DNA of 41,823 nucleotides from Terriglobia bacterium (GTDB lineage Bacteria > Acidobacteriota > Terriglobia > JAIQFV01), in the NCBI GenBank assembly GCA_020072965.1, contig JAIQFY010000044.1, forward strand, positions 1 through 41,823, in the 5' to 3' direction. Each line of letters begins with the position of its first letter. Position 1 is the first letter of the stretch. This document shows, piece after piece, positions 34,949-41,823 of this stretch. The position numbers were made by a program, and so were the translations under genes. The notes below the pieces were generated by a model that saw only the letters and a program-made list of their open reading frames with translations, searched no databases and was not told where the DNA came from.

Positions 34949-35641
34949 ATGATGACTCGACAGAATCTCATCTTTGATGCGGATGACACCCTCTGGGAAA
35001 ATAACATTTACTACGAGGAGGTCCGGGAGAGATTTTTGAGCTTAACAGACGCACTGGGGGTAAGCCGCACTGAAGTGGAAACCCGGATCGATCAAACAGA
35101 ACAAAAGAACATTGGACTCTATGGTTACGGCAGCGAGAATTTCATCCGCTCCCTGAGGGAGACATACGCCTTCTTTGCCGGGGATCGGAACCATCTTCAG
35201 TCCACCCTTCGCCACATTGATTCACTGGGGTCGGCGCTCTACGATTTCCGCATCGAACTGCTTCCACGGGTGGCGGAGACCCTGGCATTCCTTCGTGAGC
35301 GGCATCGATTTTTCCTGTTGACCAAGGGAAATTCCAGCGAGCAGACCTCCAAGGTGAAGAAATCGAACCTCCAAGAGCTTTTTGAAGCGGTCGTCGTGGT
35401 TCCCGAGAAGAATGTGGCGACTTACGAACGTGTCGCCGGTGACCTCGCCCTGGATAAATCCATTACCTGGATGATTGGAAATTCCCCCCGCAGTGACGTC
35501 AACCCGGCCCTGGAAGCAGGACTGGGAGCCGTTTATGTGCCACACGCCGTGACCTGGCATTTCGAGAAAGTCCCGGTGCGTACTGAATTCCCCCGTCTCA
35601 TCGTCGTCAATCAGTTCGCAGATCTCCTGGAACACTTTTAG
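34949..35641 (+). CDS. HAD-superfamily hydrolase
   Basis: 230 residues; the start has two consecutive ATG codons (34949, 34952). HAD motifs: I LIFDADDTLWENN (nucleophile and acid Asp), II LLTKGN, III VVPEKNVATYERV with Lys, IV MIGNSPRSDVNPALEAG with the metal Asp. Members with motif DADDTLW and an all-helical cap are general phosphatases or nucleotidase-like enzymes in the cytoplasm. In motif IV the usual GDS is GNS, a common variant. It is adjacent to another HAD gene that is not closely similar, so this is not a recent duplication. Confidence 0.87.
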   Translation: MMTRQNLIFDADDTLWENNIYYEEVRERFLSLTDALGVSRTEVETRIDQTEQKNIGLYGYGSENFIRSLRETYAFFAGDRNHLQSTLRHIDSLGSALYDFRIELLPRVAETLAFLRERHRFFLLTKGNSSEQTSKVKKSNLQELFEAVVVVPEKNVATYERVAGDLALDKSITWMIGNSPRSDVNPALEAGLGAVYVPHAVTWHFEKVPVRTEFPRLIVVNQFADLLEHF

Positions 35642-35740
35642 AGAATAAAGCGGATTGCTCTTCCCCATGGCACCCCGGTGCTGGTGCTCAGGTGAATTCA
35701 CGTGTGGCGCCGCTTTATGGCCTCGTAAAGAGTGAGCGGG

Positions 35741-36346
35741 CTATTCCGGAAGGCTCAGAAGGGTGTGATAGAGGGCGCGGACTAGTTCTTTGGTGCGCTC
35801 CTGGGTTCCCGAAGTATCGATCTCATAGTCCGCATATCGCCGCTTCTCGGAGAGAGGCATTTGGGCGCTGATTCGCAGTCTTGCCTCGTGTTCGCTGAAA
35901 TTCCATCGCGATCGGATCCGCTCGATCTGCTGGGCTTCTGTACACCAGACCACAATCAGCTTCTCGAACCGCTTGTAACTCCCGCTTTCCACCATCAAGG
36001 CGGCATCGACAATCGAAACCGGATAACGATGTTTTCGTGCCATATCTTCCATCATCTCCGTGCTGCGGCGAATGATGATGGGATGGGTGATTTCGTTGAG
36101 TTTCAGTCGAAGATCACAACTATTGAACACCAAAGCACCGAGGGCGGAACGGTTGATGGTTCTGTCCTCATTGAGAATCGCGCTTCCGAAGACCTCGACA
36201 ATCCTGAGGTAGGCTTCTCCGCCCGGTTGGACGATTTGATGGGCCACCTCGTCGGCGCTGACGATGCCCGCTCCGAGGGCTTCAAAGAACCGGCACACGG
36301 TCGTTTTTCCGCAGGCGATTCCCCCTGTCAAACCGATTCGTCGCAT
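35741..36346 (-). CDS. coaE: Dephospho-CoA kinase
   Basis: 201 residues from ATG 36346 with GGAG 5 nt upstream; the longer frame would begin at a TTG. Walker A GGIACGKT at residues 8-15, then the conserved VSADEVAHQIVQPG, a lid and CoA-binding region LNEITHPIIIRR, and VDAALMVESG with the conserved L-(F/V)E-(S/G) pattern, then SRWNFSEHEARLRISAQMP. The enzyme phosphorylates the 3' hydroxyl of dephospho-CoA with ATP in the last step of CoA synthesis. It follows folD after 46 bases on the same strand. Confidence 0.95.
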   Translation of the reverse strand: MRRIGLTGGIACGKTTVCRFFEALGAGIVSADEVAHQIVQPGGEAYLRIVEVFGSAILNEDRTINRSALGALVFNSCDLRLKLNEITHPIIIRRSTEMMEDMARKHRYPVSIVDAALMVESGSYKRFEKLIVVWCTEAQQIERIRSRWNFSEHEARLRISAQMPLSEKRRYADYEIDTSGTQERTKELVRALYHTLLSLPE

Positions 36347-36392
36347 CAGTGCTCCATTGCCGCACAATAGTCCGGCGGCAAGAATTGTTAAC

Positions 36393-37319
36393 TTACAAGA
36401 GATGCCCCAGCCGCGCTCGCGCGGCGCATGCCGTGTTGTGAATCAACATGGCGATGGTCAAGGGTCCCACCCCCCCGGGCACGGGAGAGAGTTTGCCGGC
36501 CACACGACTGACCGAAACGGGATCGACATCGCCGACGATCAAATACTTCTTTTCCTCAAACTGCGCTAACCGCACGGGATCGTCTTTGAACACCCTGGAA
36601 ACAAGCCCCGGGTCACTGACCTTATTGATCCCGACGTCCACGACCACGGCACCCGCCTTGACATACTCCTGGGTGATCATAAGCGGGCGGCCGATGGCGG
36701 CGATGAGAATGTCGGCCTCCCGGCAGACCGACGCCAGAGCCTTGGTTCGAGAGTGGCAGACGGTGATGGTCGCATGGGCATGCATCAATAGAATCGCTAC
36801 GGGACGGCCCACCAACACGCTCCGCCCCACCACGACCGCGCGCTTGCCCTCCACCTCGACTCCCGACCGGCGGAGCATCTGCATCACTCCGCTGGGTGTG
36901 CACGACGCCCAGGCATGGTTTCCCATCAAAAGGGCTCCCAGGTTCATGGGGTGCAGACCATCCACATCTTTATGCGGAGAGACTCGCAACAAAACCTCTT
37001 TTTCACTCACTTGAGGGGGAAGGGGCAGTTGAACGAGAATCCCGTCAATCGAATCATCGGCGTTTAAAGCGTCCACTTCTCCCAAGACCGCCGCGGTATC
37101 CGCAGATTGAGGAAGCTCAATCTTTCGACTGACGATTTCCATGCGGGCACAGGCAGCCACTTTTCGATTCACGTAAATCCTCGATGCGGGGTTGTCCCCC
37201 ACCAACACCGCAGCGAGCCCCGGCGTGTGCCCGGCCTTTTTGAGCCGTTCGATGTCGTGACCAAGTTCGGCATAAATCTGGTTGGCAATGCTCGTGCCAT
37301 CCAGCACTTGAGCGGTCAT
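36393..37319 (-). CDS. folD: Bifunctional methylenetetrahydrofolate dehydrogenase/cyclohydrolase
   Basis: 308 residues from ATG 37319, preceded by AAAGG; a further 54 codons are open upstream but not conserved and add nothing to the fold. Signature parts: YVNRKVAAC (catalytic Lys and Tyr), DGILVQLPLPPQ, PHKDVDGLHPMNLG, the NADP site VVVGRSVLVGRPVA, and PVPGGVGPLTIAMLIHNT. FolD oxidises 5,10-methylene-THF to methenyl-THF and hydrolyses this to 10-formyl-THF in the cytoplasm, supplying one-carbon units to purine and fMet synthesis. It forms a likely operon with coaE downstream. Confidence 0.96.
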   Translation of the reverse strand: MTAQVLDGTSIANQIYAELGHDIERLKKAGHTPGLAAVLVGDNPASRIYVNRKVAACARMEIVSRKIELPQSADTAAVLGEVDALNADDSIDGILVQLPLPPQVSEKEVLLRVSPHKDVDGLHPMNLGALLMGNHAWASCTPSGVMQMLRRSGVEVEGKRAVVVGRSVLVGRPVAILLMHAHATITVCHSRTKALASVCREADILIAAIGRPLMITQEYVKAGAVVVDVGINKVSDPGLVSRVFKDDPVRLAQFEEKKYLIVGDVDPVSVSRVAGKLSPVPGGVGPLTIAMLIHNTACAARARLGHLL

Positions 37320-37549
37320 CCCATAACCCTTTCGACGAAACGATGGGATCAGTCTATCCAGCGCAAATTCTTTTGGCAAACGAATTAGGGATCCAGTAGG
37401 AAAGAGCCGATCCCTCAAGACCCCTCCCAGCCCCGTCCCCTCACAGCAGGTCCCCCGAATGTCGGCTCCTTCATGCGCCATCCTGATAAGGTTTCAGTCC
37501 TTCCAAGGCGTGTGATAAGATTTTGAGATGGTGTAGAAAGGACTCTCTC

Positions 37550-37927
37550 ATGCCATTTCTAGCGGAACGCCGCCAGCGGATCAAGTTATATGCGGTTATC
37601 GGATTGCTGATCGTCCTGGGATTGTTCTACAGGTACTACAATATTTTTGAGGAACGACGGATCAACCAGTTTTTCGACCTCGTTGTTGCCGGCGACTATC
37701 CATCCGCTTACAAACTGTGGCAGCCCACTCCCAGCTACAAATACAGCGATTTCCTGGAGGATTGGGGAGACTCCAGCTTCTACGCCGAAAGCAAAATCAC
37801 TTCCTTCCACCTCGAAAGCTCACATTCCAAGGGGAATGTCGTGGTGATCAAAATCCTTTTGAATGGGAAAAAGGAAATCGCTCTTATCGTCAATAAAGAA
37901 GATAAGCATTTTTCATTTGCTCCCTAG
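37550..37927 (+). CDS. Small membrane-anchored protein of unknown function
   Basis: 125 residues from ATG 37550 (AAGGA about 8 nt upstream); the longer frame starts with TTG at 37523. One N-terminal membrane helix (KLYAVIGLLIVLGLFYRYY) follows a basic start. The outer part has the pattern of a small NTF2-like fold: a helix with FFDLVVAGDYPSAYKLW, then SYKYSDFLEDWG, then beta-strands KGNVVVIKILLNGKKEIALIV and a final KHFSFAP. Function unknown. The gap to the alpha/beta hydrolase is 12 bases, so they are probably translated from one transcript. Confidence 0.75.
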   Translation: MPFLAERRQRIKLYAVIGLLIVLGLFYRYYNIFEERRINQFFDLVVAGDYPSAYKLWQPTPSYKYSDFLEDWGDSSFYAESKITSFHLESSHSKGNVVVIKILLNGKKEIALIVNKEDKHFSFAP

Positions 37928-37939
37928 TAGGATGCTCGC

Positions 37940-38827
37940 ATGGAGTTCAAAACGGTGGCGATGATCGCAGCGCGAGTCTTGGTCGTTCTGGTAGCGATCG
38001 TGCTGATCCTTCGGTTAATGGAGAACAGGTTCATCTTTTTCCCTGAAAAGGTGTCGGCAAAAACACCCCTCCCGCCCACCCCCGGGTTCGCATTGGAAAG
38101 TATTTGGCTTCAGAGCGTCGATGGAGTCCGTGTGAACGGCTGGCTGATTACTGCTCAAAGCCCGACCCCTTCGGCACGGACGACGATTCTTTATCTTCAT
38201 GGCAATGCAGGAAGCATGTTTGATCGCATCGAGCGCATTCTCCCGCTGGCTGCGCAAGGATTCTGTATCTTTGCGCTCGATTACCGCGGTTATGGTTGGA
38301 GCAGCGGCAGCCCCACCGAGGCCGGACTCTACCGCGACGCGGCCGCCGCTTATGAATTTCTGGTTCATCAGAGACATGTTGACCCCGGCACACTCTTCTT
38401 CTATGGCGAATCCCTGGGGACGGCTGTCGCCGTTGAGCTCGCCCTTGACCATCCCGGTGGAGGCTTGATCCTGGAGTCCCCTTTCACGTCTTTCGAGGAG
38501 GTCGGAAAAGCGCATTACTTCTTCATTCCTGGATTTGTCTATTACTTTATGAGCAACGATTGGAATTCCATCGATCGCATCAGGCGGCTCAATATCCCCA
38601 AATTCATTGTGCACGGGGATCGCGACCAGGTAATTCCATTTGAGCAGGGTCAGCGTCTCTTTGAGGCTGCCCTGCCACCCAAGACGTTCTATCCGATCCA
38701 TGGCGCCGCTCACATGGAGTGTCTGGAGCTCGGAGGCCGGGAATTGATGGACCGGCTGAAGGCTTTCGTGATCGAGGCCCAGGCCCTCCAGTCAAAGCGA
38801 TTCCCCGAACCCGCACGCGAACTCTAA
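37940..38827 (+). CDS. Membrane-anchored alpha/beta hydrolase, ABHD13/YfhR-like
   Basis: 295 residues. One N-terminal membrane helix (about 8-27) and a FIFFPEKV motif are typical of the ABHD13/YfhR group. The alpha/beta-hydrolase core runs from about 60: oxyanion part YLHGNAGS (85-92), [10 protein letters not shown], nucleophile Ser 158 in GESLG, acid Asp 229 in HGDRDQVIP and His 258 in GAAHMEC. The active site would face the periplasm. Group members are serine hydrolases of poorly known substrates. The gene is third-to-last in a four-gene plus-strand run and comes 65 bases before the prolyl isomerase gene. Confidence 0.88.
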   Translation: MEFKTVAMIAARVLVVLVAIVLILRLMENRFIFFPEKVSAKTPLPPTPGFALESIWLQSVDGVRVNGWLITAQSPTPSARTTILYLHGNAGSMFDRIERILPLAAQGFCIFALDYRGYGWSSGSPTEAGLYRDAAAAYEFLVHQRHVDPGTLFFYGESLGTAVAVELALDHPGGGLILESPFTSFEEVGKAHYFFIPGFVYYFMSNDWNSIDRIRRLNIPKFIVHGDRDQVIPFEQGQRLFEAALPPKTFYPIHGAAHMECLELGGRELMDRLKAFVIEAQALQSKRFPEPAREL

Positions 38828-38892
38828 TGGAAAAATCCCCTGCTTTCATATATATTGGGCCGTCGAAATCTAAAACCTACAAGGAGCTTTCA

Positions 38893-39951
38893 ATGCAATT
38901 GAGATTCTTGAATATGAAGCGCGAGGCCAGGAGACTCGTAGCGATCATGGCCCTGCTACTGGGTGCCATTATCATCAACGCGCAGACCCCGAAGCCGGCA
39001 CCCGCTCCGCCCCCTCAAACGCCCGAGAAACCGGCGGCCCTTGCGCCGATTCTACAAAGTGCCACCCAGTCCTCGCAGCCGCCACTTTTCCCCAAAGATA
39101 TGGTCATCATGACGGTGGGTGACCATAAACTTACCGTGACGGACTTCAATCAAATTATGGAGATTTTCCCCGCTCAACAGCGGACCTATTACAGCGGGCC
39201 TGGCAAGCAGAAGTTTGCTGACGATTTCAGTCAACTCCTGATCCTCTCCGACGAAGCGAAGCGACGAAAGGTCGACGAGGAGCCTATCGTAAAAAAACGA
39301 CTCAAGCTGATGGCCGATCAAACCCTGGTCCAAGCACTGGTCCAAAAGGTGCAGAACGACATAAAAGTGGCTGATGATGATGTCCAAAAGTATTACACCG
39401 CCCATCTTAAAGACTACGATGAGGTGAAAGCCAGGCACATCCTCATTCGCCCCAAGAGCAGTCCCGCCCCTCTTCCTCAAGGCAAGAAGGAGTTGACCGA
39501 CGAGGAGGCAAAGGCCAAGGCCGTGGAGATCTATAAGCAGGTCTCGGCGCCCGGGGCGGACTTCGCTGCCATCGCCAAAGAAGAGTCTTACGATCAAGGA
39601 TCTGCCACCCGCGGGGGAGATCTCGGCACATTCCACCACGGGCAGATGGTCCCGGAATTCGACGCTGCTGCATTCGCTCTGAAGCCAGGGGAAATCAGCC
39701 AACCCGTGAAGACCCAGTTTGGATACCATGTGATCAAGGTTGAGGAGAGGAAGACCCGAACGGTGGAAGAAGCCAAATCGGATATTGAAAACACTCTTCG
39801 CCGGGAAAAACTGGAACAGGTGCTTGAGGGGATCAAGAAATCCGAAAAGGTAGAGTTGAATGAGCAGTTCTTCCCCCCGGCGTCACCGCCCACCCTGCCC
39901 AAGCCGCCCTCGGCCCCGCCAGCCACCCCGCCGACGGAGAAGAAGAATTAA
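38893..39951 (+). CDS. Peptidyl-prolyl cis-trans isomerase, parvulin type (SurA/PrsA-like)
   Basis: 352 residues. The ATG at 38893 is chosen: AAGGAG is 6 nt upstream and a signal peptide follows ([19 protein letters not shown]). The frame is open much further upstream but overlaps the hydrolase gene. After a Pro/Ala-rich linker comes a SurA-N-like chaperone part (about 75-180), then a parvulin domain (about 183-305): [69 protein letters not shown]. The C-terminus is again Pro/Ala-rich. It is a periplasmic folding factor for exported or outer-membrane proteins. The next gene starts 7 bases after its stop. Confidence 0.93.
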   Translation: MQLRFLNMKREARRLVAIMALLLGAIIINAQTPKPAPAPPPQTPEKPAALAPILQSATQSSQPPLFPKDMVIMTVGDHKLTVTDFNQIMEIFPAQQRTYYSGPGKQKFADDFSQLLILSDEAKRRKVDEEPIVKKRLKLMADQTLVQALVQKVQNDIKVADDDVQKYYTAHLKDYDEVKARHILIRPKSSPAPLPQGKKELTDEEAKAKAVEIYKQVSAPGADFAAIAKEESYDQGSATRGGDLGTFHHGQMVPEFDAAAFALKPGEISQPVKTQFGYHVIKVEERKTRTVEEAKSDIENTLRREKLEQVLEGIKKSEKVELNEQFFPPASPPTLPKPPSAPPATPPTEKKN

Positions 39952-39958
39952 TCAAGCC

Positions 39959-41191
39959 ATGACTTTCTCGAGAATTCTGGTGACGGGGGTCTCAGGCGCT
40001 TCGACGAGCGAGTGCCTCCGACGGGTGCAAACCGACCTCGGCAGTGAGCGCGTGGAGGTTTACAATGTCGGGCATGAGATCATGAACCTGGTCGGCGAAA
40101 GCGGCATGTCCCTGGAAAGTGGCAATATCCTGAATGCCCCCAAAGAAACCCTGACGGCCCTGCGCATGGCCGCCTTTGAGCGGATACATCAGCGGCTTTC
40201 GGAAGTTCACAAAATGCACCTGGTCGACGTCCATGCGACGTTTCTGATGCGGTCCGGGCTGAAGGAGGGCCTTTCATTCAACGAGGTCAAGAAATTCAGT
40301 CCGGATCTGATGCTGACGGTGATTCAAGGCCCCCAACAAATCCATCGCAAGCTTCGGGGTCACCCCGGGGCGTACCTTCATCTCACCGTGGCCGACATCG
40401 TCAAGTGGCAGGAATTCGAAGTCTACATCACCAACATGCTGGCGCGGATCCTGGGTGTCCGTCACTTTGTGGTGGCAGAGAGTCAAACGGAGACGCTGAA
40501 GACCATCCTCCTGGACCTCGTGCACAAGCCTCCCGTTTATGCCAGCTACCCGATGACCCATTTGCCTGAGGAAGAAAAACCCAAGGTCCGACGTTTCGTT
40601 GAGTTTCTGAAAGAGCGCTTCACGGTCTTCGATCCCGCCGCAATCGATTCGAGTCATGATCTCTCCCCCCACTTCAGCGAGGAGGATAAGCGCGCCATTT
40701 CCAACCACACCATCGTCCGTGACCTGGAGTGGATGATTGGCATCAACAGCGACAAGGTGGTCGCCTATCTTCCGAGGATGGTTTTCTCCAGCGGGATGAA
40801 TGATGAACTGCGCTTCGGACACGAAACCGGGAAGGAAACCTATATCGTCCTGGAACACCACGATCCCTCCGCCCTGCCGTCCCTTTCTCCCTTTACGGAA
40901 TACAAGTCCCGGGTCTTCTGGTCGTGTGAGGATTTCCGGTACTATCTTGATCTCGACCCCCAACTCCGCAATGTTTACGATGCCTGCGAGGAGAGAATCC
41001 TGGAACGGATTAAAGAACGCAAGCTCACGCACGATACCACCCCGCTGAGCGAGGAGCGGTTCCGAACCGAAAGCCACGCCTTCTGGCAATATCATTTGAC
41101 CCCCGAGGAATATGATCAGAAGAAGAACCTCATTGACCGCGTAGTTACTTACATCTTCAATAAGTGGCATCGAACCCGGCCTTCGGGCTGA
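39959..41191 (+). CDS. Adenylate-kinase-like P-loop protein with degenerate Walker A
   Basis: 410 residues from ATG 39959; an in-frame ATG at 39860 lies inside the previous gene and is rejected. Residues 1-190 resemble archaeal-type adenylate kinase (AdkA): ILVTGVSGASTSE at the P-loop position, VEVYNVGHEIM, LVDVHATFLM, SPDLMLTVIQGPQQI, and TNMLARILGVRHFVV. The Walker A motif GxxGxGK(S/T) is altered: the usual Gly-Lys is Ser-Thr (GASTS), so the phosphate-binding Lys is missing. Residues about 200-410 have no recognised fold. I recognise no named family; the protein is cytoplasmic and of unknown function. It may bind a nucleotide differently or have lost catalysis. It closes the plus-strand run after the prolyl isomerase. 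Confidence 0.75.
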   Translation: MTFSRILVTGVSGASTSECLRRVQTDLGSERVEVYNVGHEIMNLVGESGMSLESGNILNAPKETLTALRMAAFERIHQRLSEVHKMHLVDVHATFLMRSGLKEGLSFNEVKKFSPDLMLTVIQGPQQIHRKLRGHPGAYLHLTVADIVKWQEFEVYITNMLARILGVRHFVVAESQTETLKTILLDLVHKPPVYASYPMTHLPEEEKPKVRRFVEFLKERFTVFDPAAIDSSHDLSPHFSEEDKRAISNHTIVRDLEWMIGINSDKVVAYLPRMVFSSGMNDELRFGHETGKETYIVLEHHDPSALPSLSPFTEYKSRVFWSCEDFRYYLDLDPQLRNVYDACEERILERIKERKLTHDTTPLSEERFRTESHAFWQYHLTPEEYDQKKNLIDRVVTYIFNKWHRTRPSG

Positions 41192-41222
41192 GTCCTCGAC
41201 GTTGTTTTGTGCAAAAAATCAC

Positions 41223-41251
41223 TTGCGTAACCGGGCCGTTTTTTGTATTCT
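41223..41251 (+). promoter_or_regulatory. Sigma-70-like promoter for the zinc-ribbon gene
   Basis: TTGCGT (41223-41228), 17-nt spacer and TATTCT (41246-41251) lie about 90 bases before the ATG at 41342. Confidence 0.45.
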
Positions 41252-41341
41252 TGCGCGTTTTTAGTCTGTGCTTAAGCGGATCTGGGTGGCCCGAGGGGGC
41301 GAGAACCACGAAGGCGCGAAGCAGGAAAGGAGCGAACTGAT

Positions 41342-41527
41342 ATGGCAGAAAAGAAAATCTCGAAGACAGCTCGCGCCAGTATGACCGACCGGGAAATGAC
41401 AAATTATACAAAGTCGTGCCCGAATTGCGGCGAAAGTATGGTGGCGACGAAGTTTGTCAGGTCGGCCGAGCGACCCGGCGGCATGTACTGGGTCTGCCCG
41501 AAGGATGACTACTCGCAGCGTACGTAG
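41342..41527 (+). CDS. Small zinc-ribbon-like protein
   Basis: 61 residues; AAGGAG lies about 11 nt before the ATG. A basic N-terminus (AEKKISKTARAS) precedes CPNCG at residues 26-30 and a second knuckle half CPKDD at about 52. Only three cysteines are present, so the fourth ligand would have to be another residue, such as an Asp, or zinc is bound weakly. GGMYWVCPKDDY resembles the second half of short zinc-ribbons. It has its own promoter upstream and a strong terminator downstream, which supports it as a real monocistronic gene. Function unknown. Confidence 0.75.
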   Translation: MAEKKISKTARASMTDREMTNYTKSCPNCGESMVATKFVRSAERPGGMYWVCPKDDYSQRT

Positions 41528-41583
41528 CCTGCGAAGGCACCACATGGCAACCTCAAAGTATTTTCGAAAATATTTTGGTTGGG

Positions 41584-41614
41584 AAAAGGCAGTCTGCGCA
41601 GACTGCCTTTTTTT
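41584..41614 (+). terminator. Strong intrinsic terminator
   Basis: A perfect palindromic stem, arms AAAAGGCAGTCTG and CAGACTGCCTTTT, with a short central loop (41584-41596 with 41599-41611), runs into a T-tract. It ends the zinc-ribbon transcript 57 bases after its stop; the A-tract on the left makes it bidirectional. Confidence 0.92.
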
Positions 41615-41688
41615 GGTTTGGCGGCATGAACCCTACCGCGTGAACCTGAATTCCGAGATTGAGAACCCCAAGGTATTCTTTAAATGTA

Positions 41689-41717
41689 TTGACATTATAG
41701 GTTAGCATACGTATACT
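41689..41717 (+). promoter_or_regulatory. Near-consensus sigma-70 promoter
   Basis: TTGACA (41689-41694), 17-nt spacer and TATACT (41712-41717). The words AGCATACGTAT and GTATACTGCT around the -10 form an imperfect inverted repeat centred near 41711, so a regulator may bind there. Confidence 0.75.
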
Positions 41718-41739
41718 GCTGAGGCAGGAGGTGGATCTC

Positions 41740-41823
41740 ATGAAGCTCCATGCCCAGGCAGCACTCACGATTAAACAACGTCAAGAGGTACACCGGTTGC
41801 ATCGCGAAGACCACGTTAGCATA
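41740..41823 (+). CDS. Transposase-like helix-turn-helix protein, 5' end
   Basis: Only the first 28 codons lie in the window. AGGAGG is 8 nt before the ATG at 41740. The start reads MKLHAQAALTIKQRQEVHR and continues LHREDHVSI. The MKLHA-AAL-x-QR opening and the helical charged stretch after it are typical of the N-terminal helix-turn-helix of IS481-like transposases and related integrase-family proteins. A plain DNA-binding regulator is the alternative. The strong promoter right upstream fits an insertion-sequence gene, though no terminal inverted repeat could be confirmed on one side alone. Confidence 0.5.
   Translation, partial: MKLHAQAALTIKQRQEVHRLHREDHVSI

Noticed and set aside
37320-37481. 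54-codon N-terminal extension of folD
   Set aside because: It is not part of the FolD fold, and a better start with AAAGG lies at 37319.
38719-38892. N-terminal extension of the prolyl isomerase into the hydrolase gene
   Set aside because: The extension would overlap the hydrolase gene by about 110 bases, while AAGGAG and the signal peptide fix the start at 38893.
40274-41170. 298-codon minus-strand frame opposite the adenylate-kinase-like gene
   Set aside because: The plus-strand gene has operon context and family resemblance; the opposite frame has none.

Overview
The window looks like a chromosomal segment of an acidobacterium-like Gram-negative bacterium. Supporting signs are a TonB-dependent receptor with an N-terminal carboxypeptidase-regulatory-like domain, a TonB-type energy transducer, many large secreted proteins with PKD-like and beta-sandwich modules of a kind common in Acidobacteriota, moderately high GC, and FabI, PyrF, CoaE and FolD of ordinary bacterial type. 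The phylum is inferred from gene style; no rRNA or tRNA is present to test it.

Positions 1-6883 hold four co-oriented secreted-protein genes. The first two are tandem paralogs (the first is cut by the window edge) with two PKD-like domains each. The third is a beta-propeller-like secreted protein and the fourth a modular beta-sandwich protein. The first three are each followed by almost the same hairpin (arms GGTCGAAGAG / CTCTTCGACC). A gene-poor stretch then leads to tatA (7819-8019).

Positions 8164-26751 form the most interesting part, a putative extracytoplasmic copper and redox locus in two converging arms. The plus arm has a small Cys/His-rich membrane-anchored protein, a TonB-dependent receptor, a double-SCO copper chaperone with a heavy-metal-binding motif, and a cytochrome c fused to a periplasmic binding protein. 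The minus arm, read from 26751 down to 15115, has a giant multicopper oxidase of about 1610 residues carrying four HxH copper motifs, a third PKD-type paralog of the genes at 1-3742, a modular secreted protein, and a YVTN beta-propeller protein. The oxidase resembles the MnxG/McoA class of giant Mn(II)-oxidising multicopper oxidases. I infer an outer-surface metal (or other substrate) oxidation system with its own copper delivery, electron acceptor and surface proteins. The substrate is not provable from sequence.

Positions 26752-28194 are largely non-coding. From 28195 onward lie ordinary genes: a small orphan protein, a TonB-like protein, a PA0069-type radical SAM protein, aldo/keto reductase plus fabI, pyrF, two HAD phosphatases, folD-coaE, and a four-gene run (membrane-anchored small protein, alpha/beta hydrolase, parvulin-type prolyl isomerase, adenylate-kinase-like protein with a degenerate P-loop). 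A 22-unit, strictly 7-bp-period degenerate tandem repeat sits between two convergent genes at 30800-30953. The right edge holds a zinc-ribbon mini-protein with a strong terminator and the first 28 codons of a transposase-like helix-turn-helix gene behind a near-consensus promoter.
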